A DNA stretch of 64,000 nt from NCBI GenBank assembly GCA_964613795.1, contig CAZTJR010000003.1:117377-181376 (forward strand), in the 5' to 3' direction. The position numbers and the translations under genes are program-made. The first letter of the stretch is position 1. Every line of letters starts with the position of its first letter. The notes under the pieces were generated by a model. The model was not told the origin of the DNA, made no database searches, and saw only the letters and a list, made by a program, of their open reading frames with translations. Of the stretch, positions 49,279 to 58,656 are shown in pieces. The DNA is from Chromatocurvus sp964613795 (lineage in GTDB: Bacteria > Pseudomonadota > Gammaproteobacteria > Pseudomonadales > Halieaceae).

Positions 49279-50432
49279 GCGATGGCTCCCGTTTGCCCGC
49301 TGGTCAGGCGGCTGTAGGCCGCGGCTACCCTGTCCGCCGCAGCTTCCGCGGTGTCGCCGGTGGCCGTGATATGGCCCAGTTTGCGCATCGCGCGCGAGGG
49401 CGATTTTCCGTACCAGTACACCGCAGTGTCGCCATCGCGATCACAGCCGGCAGCGCGATCTTCGGCGGCCGCTTTCAGGCTGTCGTTGCAAAGCAGGTTG
49501 CGCATGGCGGCCGGTCGGCGCAGAGCCGTGCCGGCCAGCGGCATCCCGGTTATCGCTCGCAGATGCTGCTCGAACTGAGAGCTCTCTGTCGCGTCCAGGG
49601 TGAAGTGTCCCGCATTGTGTACCCGCGGGGAAATCTCGTTGATCAGGATGTCGCCGTTCTCGAGACGGAACAGCTCAACGCCAAAGACGCCGATGCCGTC
49701 GAGGGCCTCGATCGCGCGCGTGGCAACCTGCTCGGCCTGCGCAAGCACGCTATCGTCGAACGCGCTGGGGGCAAATACCCAGTCGAGTACCGAGTGGTCG
49801 GTATTAAAGGTCATGTCCACCGGGGGAAAGGTGCGCATTTCGCCGTCGGCTTTTCGTATCACCATGACGGCAATTTCCGTGAACCGCCCCGCATAGGCCT
49901 CGTAGAGCGTTTCGCCGGGCCATGCGGCGTCCAGGTGGTCGGGGCCGCTGATGATCTGCACTCCGCGACCGTCGAAGCCGCCGCGCAGGCTTTTCTGGAC
50001 CAGCGGGTACCCCAGTGTTGCGGCCGCCTCACTCACGCCGCTTACAGAGCCGCTGAGAAGAAAGGGCAATGTTGGCAGCGCTGCTTCTGCCAGCCAGGTT
50101 TTCTGCAGAGCCTTGTCCTGAATGGTCTCGATGGTGGCGAGACGCGGGTAGCAAGTTACCTGTCCGGCAGCCTCTGCAGTCTTCAGTATCTCCAGGGCAA
50201 CTTTTGAGACATCCTCGCGCTCATAGGTAATGATGTCGCTATGCGTCACCAGCTTCGCGACGGCCGCCGGATCGTCCATGCCCCCGACGACGGCGGTATC
50301 CGCGCGCCGCGCCGCTGCACTGTCTGCGCTGTTAGTGAGTATGGTGGTGGTTATGTCGAGCCCAGCGGCGGCCTCGCACAGGAGCATGCCCAGTTGCCCA
50401 TCACCCACAATGCCGATTCGTGTTGCCATCAT
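49275..50432 (-). CDS. purK: N5-carboxyaminoimidazole ribonucleotide synthase PurK
   Basis: ATP-grasp enzyme making N5-CAIR from AIR, bicarbonate and ATP. RIGIVGDGQLGMLLCEAA is the N-terminal dinucleotide-like fold, PLVQKSLRGGFDGRGVQ the ATP-grasp lysine loop, VFGVELFRLENGDILINEISPRVHNAGH the metal and substrate site. 385 residues. The start at 50432 (MMATRIGIV) was preferred to a 28-codon upstream extension with no family similarity. It overlaps purE by 4 bp and follows the MFS gene by 49 bp on the same strand. Confidence 0.96.
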   Translation of the reverse strand: MMATRIGIVGDGQLGMLLCEAAAGLDITTTILTNSADSAAARRADTAVVGGMDDPAAVAKLVTHSDIITYEREDVSKVALEILKTAEAAGQVTCYPRLATIETIQDKALQKTWLAEAALPTLPFLLSGSVSGVSEAAATLGYPLVQKSLRGGFDGRGVQIISGPDHLDAAWPGETLYEAYAGRFTEIAVMVIRKADGEMRTFPPVDMTFNTDHSVLDWVFAPSAFDDSVLAQAEQVATRAIEALDGIGVFGVELFRLENGDILINEISPRVHNAGHFTLDATESSQFEQHLRAITGMPLAGTALRRPAAMRNLLCNDSLKAAAEDRAAGCDRDGDTAVYWYGKSPSRAMRKLGHITATGDTAEAAADRVAAAYSRLTSGQTGAIA

Positions 50433-50481
50433 CTGCCCCGTTTTTCCGAAGTCGCGAACTATACCGGTGTGGAGTTTATCA

Positions 50482-51729
50482 TCAAGCGCCGATTCTGGTG
50501 TCGCGTCGGCAGCCAACCCCGGCCAGTGCGCTGGCCAGGGCGACGTAAGCGGCGGCAGCCAGGGCCATGGTGCTGAGAGTGACGCCTGCGTCCAGTCCCC
50601 AGCCCATAACGACCGGCGTGATGGCCGTTGCGCAGACCATCAGTGCGGTTGTGACCGATTTAATGGCACCGAGGTGCAACGTGCCGTAGCGCTCTGCATA
50701 AAAGGGCGAGGCCATCGTTGTGTAGAGCCCGGTGGATACGCCGATCAGCAGCATAAAGCCGACGGCGGCCCAGGCCGCGTTGACCAGGCCCAGAAGAAGC
50801 AGGGATGCGCCCAGCGGCAGGATCATGAACGGCAGCAGCGGTTGAGCGCTGAAACGGTCAATCATCAGGCCGGCGGCAAACTTGACCGCCGAACTGACCA
50901 CCGCATAGAGCACATACAATCCCGCCCAGAACGACAGTGTCCAGCCTTTTTCATCGACCAGCTGCACCTGGTGAAACATGAAGCCGGTGAACAGTAGCGG
51001 CTGCGCCATCAGCGAGGGCAGAAACAGGTAGAGCAGGGGATCGCGCAGCATTTCGGCGCGGGTCCACTGCCGTCTGGTCGCTGGGTTCTGCTGGTTTTCG
51101 GGCCGGTAATCGGGTTGCAGGGTGTCGAGGTACCGGGCATGGCGATGCCCGTGGTCCCTCAGCAGCAGCCAGACCAGCGGCGGCATGACCAGCAGCAGGG
51201 CGATCCCCCAGGCGAAAAACGACTGTCGCCAGCCCCAGGCGGCAAGCAGCGCCACCGCCAATAGTGGGAGCAGGGCCTCTGCCACGGCGAAACCGCTAGT
51301 GGCAATGGCGCTAGCCTTGCCCCGACCGTCGGGAATGTAGCGAACGATGCTGGTCAGGCCGACCATGGACATCAGTGCCTGGCCGGCGTGACGCAGGAGC
51401 AGGAAAGCAAAAAACAGCAGCATTGGACCAGCGGCGAGCCCGGCAAGAAAACAGCCTGCCCCCAGCCCCAGCACAATGAGATAGCTGACGCGGCGCAGGT
51501 CCCAGCGATCAATCAGGCTGCCGGTCCAGAGCAACAGGAACGCACTGGTCAGCGTCGCACTGGAGTAAAGAAGGCCAAACTCGCTGTGGTCCAGATGCAG
51601 TTCTTCGCGGATGTCGCCGCTGAACAGGGCAATGAAAAAGGTCTGTCCATAGGACGAACCAAAGGTCATCAGAAAGCCGAACAGAAGCAGGCGCCACTCC
51701 CGTCGGACCAGTGGGACGAAACTCTTCAC
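50482..51729 (-). CDS. MFS transporter
   Basis: A 415-residue major facilitator permease with twelve predicted helices. REWRLLLFGFLMTFGSSYGQTFFIALF is TM1, the TM2-TM3 loop is GSLIDRWDLRRVSYL (the MFS motif A position), and a central cytoplasmic loop (about 205-235, HARYLDTLQPDYRPENQQNPATRRQW) separates the two halves. Substrate is unknown. Its start overlaps the ribB-like stop by 4 bp, so co-expression with riboflavin synthesis is likely, and a flavin-related or efflux role is only a guess. Confidence 0.87.
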   Translation of the reverse strand: MKSFVPLVRREWRLLLFGFLMTFGSSYGQTFFIALFSGDIREELHLDHSEFGLLYSSATLTSAFLLLWTGSLIDRWDLRRVSYLIVLGLGAGCFLAGLAAGPMLLFFAFLLLRHAGQALMSMVGLTSIVRYIPDGRGKASAIATSGFAVAEALLPLLAVALLAAWGWRQSFFAWGIALLLVMPPLVWLLLRDHGHRHARYLDTLQPDYRPENQQNPATRRQWTRAEMLRDPLLYLFLPSLMAQPLLFTGFMFHQVQLVDEKGWTLSFWAGLYVLYAVVSSAVKFAAGLMIDRFSAQPLLPFMILPLGASLLLLGLVNAAWAAVGFMLLIGVSTGLYTTMASPFYAERYGTLHLGAIKSVTTALMVCATAITPVVMGWGLDAGVTLSTMALAAAAYVALASALAGVGCRRDTRIGA

Positions 51730-52841
51730 GCGCTGTCGGGCTGAACGAACTCCGTGATTTCGAGGTTAAAGCCGGACAGGGCATTGAAATGGATCGGTGA
51801 AGACATCAGGCGCATGCGGCCCACGCCAAGTCTCTTGAGAATCTGTGACCCGGTGCCTATCACGCGATAGTTCTGCCGACCCTCGCCGCCCGCAATGCGG
51901 ACCGGTTTCGGGAAAGCATCGATTTCCTCCAGCTGAGCCTCGAGGCTCTGCTCCTGTCCGATAAGCACCACTACGCCATGGCCCGCGCGTGCCACTTCAC
52001 TCATGGCGCGCCGATAGGACCAGCCCGGCGGGCTGCCCTCGATGCGTGTGCCCATGATGTCGCGCAGGTTGTTAATGGTCTGTACGCGCACCAGGGTGTC
52101 GGTGGTCTCTTCCAGTTCGCCAAGACTGAGAGCGTAATGCAGCGTGTGGTCCACCTGATCGGTGAAGGTATGCAGCTGGAAGGTGCCGAACTCGGTGAGC
52201 ACCGGCTTGCTGCTGTGCAGTTCCACAGAGTGCTCATGCAATGACCGGTACTGGATCAGGTCGGCAATGGTGCCCATGGCGAGGCCATGACGCTCGGCAA
52301 AGACCTCGAGTTCGGGTCGCCGTGCCATAGTGCCGTCTTCATTCATAATTTCGACGATCAATGCCGCCGGCTCGAAGCCCGCCATGCGCGCAAGATCGAC
52401 GCCGGCCTCGGTGTGCCCCGCGCGGCGCAGGACACCGCCGGGTTTTGCCACCAGCGGGAAGATATGACCGGGCTGGCGGATGGAGTGCGGGCCCGCGTCG
52501 CTGGCAACTGCAGAGCGCACCGTGTGAGCGCGCTGTGCCGCGCTGATGCCAGGGCCACGCTTCTCCGCGGCGTCGATTGATACAGTGAAATTGGTTTCGT
52601 GCTGGGAGCGATTGTCCCTGACCATCAATGGCAGCTGCAGTTGGCGTGCGCGATTCTCGGTGATCGGCATGCAGATCAGCCCGCAGGCTTCGGTCGCGAA
52701 GAAATTGATGATGTCGGGAGTTACCGCTTCCGCCGCGACAATCAGATCGCCCTCGTTCTCGCGGTCCTCATCGTCCATGAGGATGACCATGCGCCCGGCA
52801 CGGATGTCATCGATAATTTCGGGAATGCGGGTCAGGGACAT
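51726..52841 (-). CDS. ribB: 3,4-dihydroxy-2-butanone-4-phosphate synthase with degenerate GCH2-like domain (RibBX type)
   Basis: Residues about 1-200 are a full RibB: MVILMDDEDRENEGDLIVAAE, FFATEACGLICMPI and HIFPLVAKPGGVLRRAGHTEAGVDL carry the metal and ribulose-5-phosphate site. Residues about 205-365 resemble GTP cyclohydrolase II (FGTFQLHTFTDQVDHTLHYAL, NYRVIGTGSQILKRLGVGRMRLMS), but none of the three zinc cysteines (usual CLTGD...C.C) is present. Cyclohydrolase activity is therefore unlikely. This matches RibBX hybrids. No FMN riboswitch is possible because the thiolase gene ends only 17 bp upstream. Confidence 0.92.
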   Translation of the reverse strand: MSLTRIPEIIDDIRAGRMVILMDDEDRENEGDLIVAAEAVTPDIINFFATEACGLICMPITENRARQLQLPLMVRDNRSQHETNFTVSIDAAEKRGPGISAAQRAHTVRSAVASDAGPHSIRQPGHIFPLVAKPGGVLRRAGHTEAGVDLARMAGFEPAALIVEIMNEDGTMARRPELEVFAERHGLAMGTIADLIQYRSLHEHSVELHSSKPVLTEFGTFQLHTFTDQVDHTLHYALSLGELEETTDTLVRVQTINNLRDIMGTRIEGSPPGWSYRRAMSEVARAGHGVVVLIGQEQSLEAQLEEIDAFPKPVRIAGGEGRQNYRVIGTGSQILKRLGVGRMRLMSSPIHFNALSGFNLEITEFVQPDSA

Positions 52842-52858
52842 GGTCAGATCTCTCGCTA

Positions 52859-54040
52859 TCAGCAGCGTTCAATGGCAATAGCGGTGGCTTCACCGCCGCC
52901 GATGCACAGCGCGGCAATACCGCGTCGGCCGCCGCTTTTTTCCAGTGCGTACATCAGGCTCACGATGATGCGTGATCCGGTCGAGCCGATGGGATGACCC
53001 TGGGCACAGGCGCCGCCGTGAATGTTGACACGCGCGTGGTCGAGGCCGAGGTCGTCCATGGCCATCATGGTGACCATGGCGAAAGCCTCGTTGATCTCGT
53101 ACAGATCGACGTCGCCGGCGTCCCAGCCCGTGCGCTCCAGCACTTTGCGAATAGCGCCGACCGGCGCAATGGTGAACTCCGCGGGCGCCTGGCTGTGCCG
53201 CGCGTGCGAGACAATCCGCGCCCGGGCCTTGAGGCCGCGTTGCTCCACTTCACTCCCCGACATGAGTACCAGGGCACTCGCGCCGTCGGAGATGGAGCTT
53301 GAGTTGGCGGCGGTAATGGTGCCGTCTTTGTCGAATACGGGGCGCAGTCCGGAAATTTTATCCACCACTGCCTTGTGTGGCTGCTCGTCGTCACTGACCA
53401 CGGTTTCACCCTTGCGGCTGGTCACCGTGACCGGCGCTATCTCGCCAGCGAGCGAGCCATCCTCGATGGCGCGCTTTGCGCGGCTGAGGGATTCAATGGC
53501 AAAGGCATCCATGGCCTCGCGCGACAGGCCGCGGGCGTTGGCGGTTTCCTGAGCGAATGAGCCCATGGCGCGTCCCGTGTAGGCGTCTTCCAGGCCGTCG
53601 AGGAACATGTGGTCGTAGAGCGTTGCCGGTCCCAGGCGAACGCCACCGCGTGCGGCTGGCATGAGATGAGGCGCGCGGCTCATGCTTTCCATGCCCCCTG
53701 CGACCACGGCGCGATTGGTCCCGGCCCGAATGCTGTCGATGCCGAAAATGGTGGCCTGCATACCACTGCCGCAGGCCTTGTTCACCGTTACTGCGCCGGT
53801 AGCGTTAGGGATGCCGGCGCCGATCGCCGACTGTCGCGCGGGGCATTGCTTGAGCCCCGCGGGCAGCACGCAGCCCATAAAGACTTCGTCGATGTCGCTG
53901 CCCGTGACCGACGCTCGCGACAGCGCGGCGCGTATGGCTGTACTGGCGAGTTCCGGTGCCGGGACGCTGCTGAGTGCGCCCATCAGTCCGCCCATCGGCG
54001 TGCGTGCGCCGTCCAGAATAAAGACCGTTTCGTTGCTCAT
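52859..54040 (-). CDS. Acetyl-CoA acetyltransferase (thiolase)
   Basis: A 393-residue thiolase. The nucleophile is in TVNKACGSGMQA, the C-terminal His in GGACAQGHPIGSTG, and the second Cys in IAALCIGGGEA. These enzymes interconvert two acetyl-CoA with acetoacetyl-CoA or act in beta-oxidation. The start at 54040 (MSNETVFILDGARTP) was chosen because the 22-residue upstream extension has no thiolase character. It lies upstream of ribB in the same run and downstream of an AraC-type regulator. Confidence 0.94.
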   Translation of the reverse strand: MSNETVFILDGARTPMGGLMGALSSVPAPELASTAIRAALSRASVTGSDIDEVFMGCVLPAGLKQCPARQSAIGAGIPNATGAVTVNKACGSGMQATIFGIDSIRAGTNRAVVAGGMESMSRAPHLMPAARGGVRLGPATLYDHMFLDGLEDAYTGRAMGSFAQETANARGLSREAMDAFAIESLSRAKRAIEDGSLAGEIAPVTVTSRKGETVVSDDEQPHKAVVDKISGLRPVFDKDGTITAANSSSISDGASALVLMSGSEVEQRGLKARARIVSHARHSQAPAEFTIAPVGAIRKVLERTGWDAGDVDLYEINEAFAMVTMMAMDDLGLDHARVNIHGGACAQGHPIGSTGSRIIVSLMYALEKSGGRRGIAALCIGGGEATAIAIERC

Positions 54041-54161
54041 AGACCGGTGCTTCCGTGTTGCTACAGGAAAGACGCGCCTGCTGGACCGTTCGTCTGTGTG
54101 ACGCAATACGGCCGGGCGCTTTTTGCGAGGCTGTGCATTTAGCCATAGCCCTTAATCAGAC

Positions 54162-55184
54162 TCAAGCCGTGTCCGCCGGGGCGGATGACGGGCTGGCGCT
54201 GGCGATGAAGCGCTTGCCACGCACCGCCGCGCGGTAGTCGCGGGGCGGCATGCCCATCCGCAGCCGGAACTGGCGGCTGAACAGGCTGGCGGACTGCCAG
54301 CCGCAGCGCCAGGCAATCTCGTTGATATCGAGATTACTGTGCAGTAGGAGTGACCTGGCCTCGCCAACCCGAAGCTGCATGACGTACTGCAGCGGCGACA
54401 TGCCGGTGGCGCGTCGAAAACGCCGGGTAAAGGCGCGCGCGCCAAAGCCCGCATCCCGCGCCAAATCCGCGACGGATTGCGGATTTGCCAGCTGCTCCTG
54501 CATGCGCATCTGCGCCTCGAGTATGATCTCGTCGTGGTGTGCCGTGTACGTTCCCTCAAGAAATGCAGCGGTCTGAAAGGTACGCCGGATCTCGGGAGAA
54601 AACTGGTTTTCTACTGCCCGCGACACGCGCTTCCCGTACCACAGCTCCACGATATGAACCATCAGGTCGGCGATTGAGTTGACGCTGCCCACGCAGAAGA
54701 TATTGCCGCTCTGCGTAATGAGGTGGCGTCGTTTCAGATGCACGTCCGGGTAGCGCTTCTCGAAGCGGTCAAAGTAATTCCAGTGGGTGGTGGCCGAGCG
54801 GCCCGAGAGCAGGCCGGCCTCGGCAAGCAGGCAGCTGCCCGTACCCACGCTGCACAGCAGGGTGCCCTGTTCGTGGCGACGTCGCAGTTCGGGCAGCAGC
54901 TCCGAACACAGCCTCAGGGTGCGGTCCGGACTGCGCCATATCGCGGGGAGGATAAGCATCTCCATGGCCGGGGCATCATGCAGCGGCTCGCCGGCGCGGA
55001 TTGCGAGACCTGAACTCAGGGTGATCGCGCGCTCTGCCGACGTCGACAGCAGCCGGAACTGGCCCTGGGCTGCGCCGCGATGGGCCACGCTGGCGAGTTG
55101 GCTCGCGGCGTGCAGAATCTCCATGGGCAGCGTGATGCTGGTAGCCAGGGCGTCGGGATACAGCAGGGCGGCAGCAGTGCGCAT
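54162..55184 (-). CDS. GlxA-type AraC-family transcriptional regulator
   Basis: A 340-residue regulator. An N-terminal DJ-1/PfpI-like domain (about 5-185; GTLLCSVGTGSCLLAEAGLLSGRSATTHW) is followed by a C-terminal AraC double helix-turn-helix (about 235-325; SVADLARDAGFGARAFTRRFRRATG and NINEIAWRCGWQSASLFSRQFRLRMGMPPRDYR-like segments). In the DJ-1 part the position often occupied by Cys shows a Ser-Val-Gly-Thr-Gly context, so enzymatic activity is not expected. It is divergent from fabY across 118 bp and is a candidate regulator of fabY or the thiolase operon. Confidence 0.9.
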   Translation of the reverse strand: MRTAAALLYPDALATSITLPMEILHAASQLASVAHRGAAQGQFRLLSTSAERAITLSSGLAIRAGEPLHDAPAMEMLILPAIWRSPDRTLRLCSELLPELRRRHEQGTLLCSVGTGSCLLAEAGLLSGRSATTHWNYFDRFEKRYPDVHLKRRHLITQSGNIFCVGSVNSIADLMVHIVELWYGKRVSRAVENQFSPEIRRTFQTAAFLEGTYTAHHDEIILEAQMRMQEQLANPQSVADLARDAGFGARAFTRRFRRATGMSPLQYVMQLRVGEARSLLLHSNLDINEIAWRCGWQSASLFSRQFRLRMGMPPRDYRAAVRGKRFIASASPSSAPADTA

Positions 55185-55302
55185 GTTCAGGTCTCATCCG
55201 TGGCAGTGAAAAAAGTGTAATGAAAGTGTCCGGAAATTGATAATAAAGCGACTCGTGTCCCCGTACACTGACGCATTGAAATGAAGTCGCGAGGTACAGT
55301 CA

Positions 55303-57165
55303 GTGTCGCAGCAAGCGTTGCCGGTCATCGTCGGTTTTGGAGGAATCAACAGTGCGGGTCGGGTGTCTGCCCACCATGCCTTTGCCCGGCTCGTGGAGTC
55401 GCGCCTGACTGGGGCGGCGCGGGAAAAAATGCTGGCATCGCTGCGACAGGTGCAGGGGCGGCCGTCTGCCAGCGACGCGGATGTGCTGGCCGGCACGCTG
55501 ATACGGCGCATCGAGGCCTCACATTACGATCCCGACGCCGTGCCCTGGAATCGCCGCGTGACCACTGGCAGTGATGATACGCCGACCACGTTTGAGATGG
55601 CGCGCAGGGGTCTGCCGCAGCCTCTGCCTTCGGGGTGGTCCGTGACAGAGATCGACAGCCAGCGCGTGGCGGTTACGGCGACGGGTGCACAGGATATCCT
55701 GCTGCCCTCGATCCGGGATTTCGAGGTAAAAGTGGCCAGCCAGCTGCCGACGGGCTTTGACCCGGGAGCACTGTACGCCTCGCGTAATCACCCGCGCGGG
55801 CTGCAGATGGCCATTTACGCGGCCTCCGATGCGCTCGGCCAGCTGGGTATCGACTGGTCGACCGTCATGCGCCATGTCAGCGCTGATGCCGTGAGCGTGT
55901 ACGCCGGCAGTGCCATGGGCCAGCTCGACGATCCTGGCACGGGCGGCATGCTGAAGGCGCGCTCCAACGGCCAGCGCGCCACGTCCAAATACTGCCCGCT
56001 GGGACTGGCGGAAATGCCGGCGGACTTCATTAATGCGTATGTGCTGGGCGCAATGGGCGCCACCGGCGCAACTCTCGGCGCCTGTGCTTCATTTCTCTAC
56101 AACCTGCGCAACGCGGTAAACGATATCCGCAGCGGACGCGCCAGGGTTGCGGTGGTCGGCGGCGCGGAGGCGCCCGTGACGCCCGAGGTTATGGAGGGTT
56201 ATGCCGCGATGGGTGCTCTGGCTACTGACAAGGGTTTGCGCCAGCTCGATGGCCTGGCCGATGATGACACGCCGGACCACCGCCGTGCCTGTCGTCCGTT
56301 CGGGGACAACTGTGGTTTCACTATGGGCGAATCGGCGCAGGCGCTGGTGCTCTTCGACGACGCGCTGGCGATGGAGCTGGGTGCATCGGTCTATGGTGCT
56401 GTCACCGATGTCTTCGTGAACGCGGATGGCTACAAGAAGTCCATATCGGGTCCGGGTGTCGGCAATTACATCACGGTGGCCAAGGCGCTGTCCGCGGCCA
56501 GGGCGATCGTCGGTGAGCACCACCTGCGTCATGGGGGCTTCGTCCAGGCGCACGGCACGGGCACGCCCCAGAATCGCACGACGGAGTCGGAAATTCTCAG
56601 TCGCAGTGCCGCAGCCTTCGGTATTGATCGCCTGCCCGTGGCGGCGCTCAAGTGCTACTTCGGCCACTCTCTGGGCGCCGCGGCGGGGGATCAGATAGCG
56701 ATGACGCTCGGTGTCTGGGCGCACGGGATGATTCCAGGCATTACCACGACGACGAAACTCGCGGATGACGTGAAGCGGGATAATCTGGCCTTCTGTCTGC
56801 AGCATACCGAGATAGACACCGAGGCCCAGGCCTGGGCACTGATCAACTCGAAAGGCTTCGGCGGAAACAACGCCAGCGCCATGCTGCTCAGCCCGACACT
56901 GACCTCACGTATGCTTCGCAGCCGCCACGGCGACAGCAGTGTCAGGCGCTGGCAGGCGGCCAACGAAGCAGTCTGTGCCGCACGTGACGCCTACGACCAA
57001 GCGGCTGTTGATGGCCGCCGCGACGTTATCTATCGTTTCGATCACGATGTCCTGGGCGACCGCGATGTCAGCTACGACGGCACCGCGTTGAGGGTTGGCA
57101 AGGCGGCTATTGATCTGCAGCTGGCGTCGCCTTTTGCGGATATGCATTCCTGGCGCGAATCCTGA
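55303..57165 (+). CDS. fabY: FabY-like beta-ketoacyl-ACP synthase
   Basis: A 620-residue single ketosynthase. The N-terminus LPVIVGFGGINSAGRVSAHHAF and the long insertion before the thiolase core resemble Pseudomonas aeruginosa FabY (about 634 residues), which starts fatty acid synthesis by condensing acetyl-CoA with malonyl-ACP in place of FabH. The nucleophile is Cys261 in TLGACASFLYNL, and the two His are in AHGTGTPQNRTTE and CYFGHSLGAAAGD. GTG start follows GAGG at suitable spacing. The following nitroreductase and ECH-like genes are on the same strand. Confidence 0.88.
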   Translation: MSQQALPVIVGFGGINSAGRVSAHHAFARLVESRLTGAAREKMLASLRQVQGRPSASDADVLAGTLIRRIEASHYDPDAVPWNRRVTTGSDDTPTTFEMARRGLPQPLPSGWSVTEIDSQRVAVTATGAQDILLPSIRDFEVKVASQLPTGFDPGALYASRNHPRGLQMAIYAASDALGQLGIDWSTVMRHVSADAVSVYAGSAMGQLDDPGTGGMLKARSNGQRATSKYCPLGLAEMPADFINAYVLGAMGATGATLGACASFLYNLRNAVNDIRSGRARVAVVGGAEAPVTPEVMEGYAAMGALATDKGLRQLDGLADDDTPDHRRACRPFGDNCGFTMGESAQALVLFDDALAMELGASVYGAVTDVFVNADGYKKSISGPGVGNYITVAKALSAARAIVGEHHLRHGGFVQAHGTGTPQNRTTESEILSRSAAAFGIDRLPVAALKCYFGHSLGAAAGDQIAMTLGVWAHGMIPGITTTTKLADDVKRDNLAFCLQHTEIDTEAQAWALINSKGFGGNNASAMLLSPTLTSRMLRSRHGDSSVRRWQAANEAVCAARDAYDQAAVDGRRDVIYRFDHDVLGDRDVSYDGTALRVGKAAIDLQLASPFADMHSWRES

Positions 57166-57232
57166 TTGCTCTCCTGCGCCATCGGGCGAGGACTGTTATC
57201 ATTTCCGACCTCATGGGTGATGCGTGAACGGA

Positions 57233-57790
57233 ATGTCTGAACCGATTGATCTTTTACTGCAGCGAAATTCAGCGCCCCGGCTCACTCTGCCGTCGCCCGA
57301 TCCGCAGGAGCAGACGCTGATGTTTCAGGCGGCATTGCGTGCGCCGGACCATCTCTGGCTGCGGCCCTGGCGTTTCCTGGTGGTTGAGGGTGAGCGACGC
57401 GAAGCACTGGGCCATGTTTTGCTGGAGTGCCTGCTGCGACACGACCCTGATGCGGATGAAGCCGTCCGCGCCAAGGCGCTGAATGCACCGTTGCGTGCGC
57501 CATTGATTATCGTGGTTCTCGCCGCCATCACGGAACATCCCAAAGTGCCGGCGGCAGAGCAGCGCCTCTCGGCGGGCTGCGCGGCGCATGCGATACTGCT
57601 CGCTGCAGAAGCGCTGGGGTACTCCGGCGTCTGGCGCACAGGAAATCCGGCCTATGACCCGGAGGTGGTGGCTGCTCTGGGTGGTTCGCGTGACGAGGAG
57701 ATTATTGCCTTCCTGTATGTGGGGACGCGCGCCGGTACAGCGAAAACGCTGCCGGCGATGAGCACAGATGATTTTGTTGCCCGCTGGTAG
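57233..57790 (+). CDS. Nitroreductase-family oxidoreductase (YdjA-like)
   Basis: A small nitroreductase of 185 residues. LLLQRNSAPRLTLPSPDPQEQTLMFQAALRAPDHLWLRPWRFLVVEG matches the compact YdjA group of FMN-dependent, dimeric NAD(P)H oxidoreductases. SAGCAAHAILLAAEALGYSGVWRTG and IIAFLYVGTRAGTAK are the conserved middle and C-terminal motifs. ATG 57233 gives the family-like MSEPIDLLLQR; an in-frame GTG at 57224 would add three residues. Natural substrate unknown. Confidence 0.9.
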   Translation: MSEPIDLLLQRNSAPRLTLPSPDPQEQTLMFQAALRAPDHLWLRPWRFLVVEGERREALGHVLLECLLRHDPDADEAVRAKALNAPLRAPLIIVVLAAITEHPKVPAAEQRLSAGCAAHAILLAAEALGYSGVWRTGNPAYDPEVVAALGGSRDEEIIAFLYVGTRAGTAKTLPAMSTDDFVARW

Positions 57791-57813
57791 CGGGTCTAGC
57801 GGAGGTGACGCCA

Positions 57814-58626
57814 ATGCAACCTGAGCTGACGACGCTTGCAGTCAGTATTGAAGACCACGTGGCGGAAGTGGCGCTGAACCGTCCGGACAAGGCGAACAGC
57901 ATGAACAGCGCTATGTGGCGCGAGTTTCAGGCCTGTTTCGAATGGCTGGACCGATGCGAAGAGGTTCGAGCGATTATCCTGACCGGGAACGGACGGCACT
58001 TTTGCGCCGGGATAGACCTTGGCATGTTCGGCGAGCTGCATGCTGCGAGCGATGACCCGGCGCGCCGCGCAGAGCAGTTCCGCCAGAATGTACTTGCCAT
58101 GCAGGACAATCTGAGTGCCCTGGAGAAGTGCCGCAAGCCGGTACTCGCGGCCATCCACCACACCTGCATTGGCGGCGGAATTGACCTCGTGTGCTGCTGT
58201 GACATGCGCTATGCCACGGAAGACGCCTATTTTTCCGTACGCGAAGTCGATATTGGCATGGTTGCCGACGTCGGCACGCTACAGCGCCTTCCGAAACTGA
58301 TCCCCGAGGGAGTGGCCCGTGAGCTGGCCTACACCGGGCGCACTCTGGCTGCCGGTGAGGCGCGTGACATCGGTTTCGTCAACCGCGTGTTTGAGCACCG
58401 GGAAGCAATGCTTACGGAAGTGCGACAGATAGCGCGGGTCATCGCCGGCAAGTCACCCCTGGTGATCCGTGGGACAAAGGATATGCTGCTATATACCCGC
58501 GATCATAGCGTGTCAGACGGGCTCAACTATATTGCGACCTGGAATGCCGGCATGATGAGTACACAGGATCTGCAAGAGGGCATTACCGCGCAGGCCGAGG
58601 GCCGCCCTGCGCGCTACGTCGATTAG
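57814..58626 (+). CDS. Enoyl-CoA hydratase/isomerase family protein, dienoyl-CoA-isomerase-like
   Basis: A 270-residue crotonase-fold protein. The oxyanion loops are GRHFCAGIDLGMF and HTCIGGGIDLVCCCD. FSVREVDIGMVADVGTLQRLPKLI, with the acidic pair in EVDIG and ADVGTLQRLP, closely matches ECH1 delta(3,5)-delta(2,4)-dienoyl-CoA isomerases rather than hydratases. This would act in degradation of unsaturated fatty acids. The ATG at 57814 has GGAGG 8 bp upstream, so the longer GTG form is rejected. It follows the nitroreductase by 23 bp. Confidence 0.88.
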   Translation: MQPELTTLAVSIEDHVAEVALNRPDKANSMNSAMWREFQACFEWLDRCEEVRAIILTGNGRHFCAGIDLGMFGELHAASDDPARRAEQFRQNVLAMQDNLSALEKCRKPVLAAIHHTCIGGGIDLVCCCDMRYATEDAYFSVREVDIGMVADVGTLQRLPKLIPEGVARELAYTGRTLAAGEARDIGFVNRVFEHREAMLTEVRQIARVIAGKSPLVIRGTKDMLLYTRDHSVSDGLNYIATWNAGMMSTQDLQEGITAQAEGRPARYVD

Positions 58627-58656
58627 TCTTTCAATCTTCTGATGCGGGTGGTCCCA

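Noticed and set aside
52842..52858. FMN riboswitch before the ribB-like gene
   Set aside because: Only 17 bp separate it from the thiolase stop codon, too short for an RFN element.
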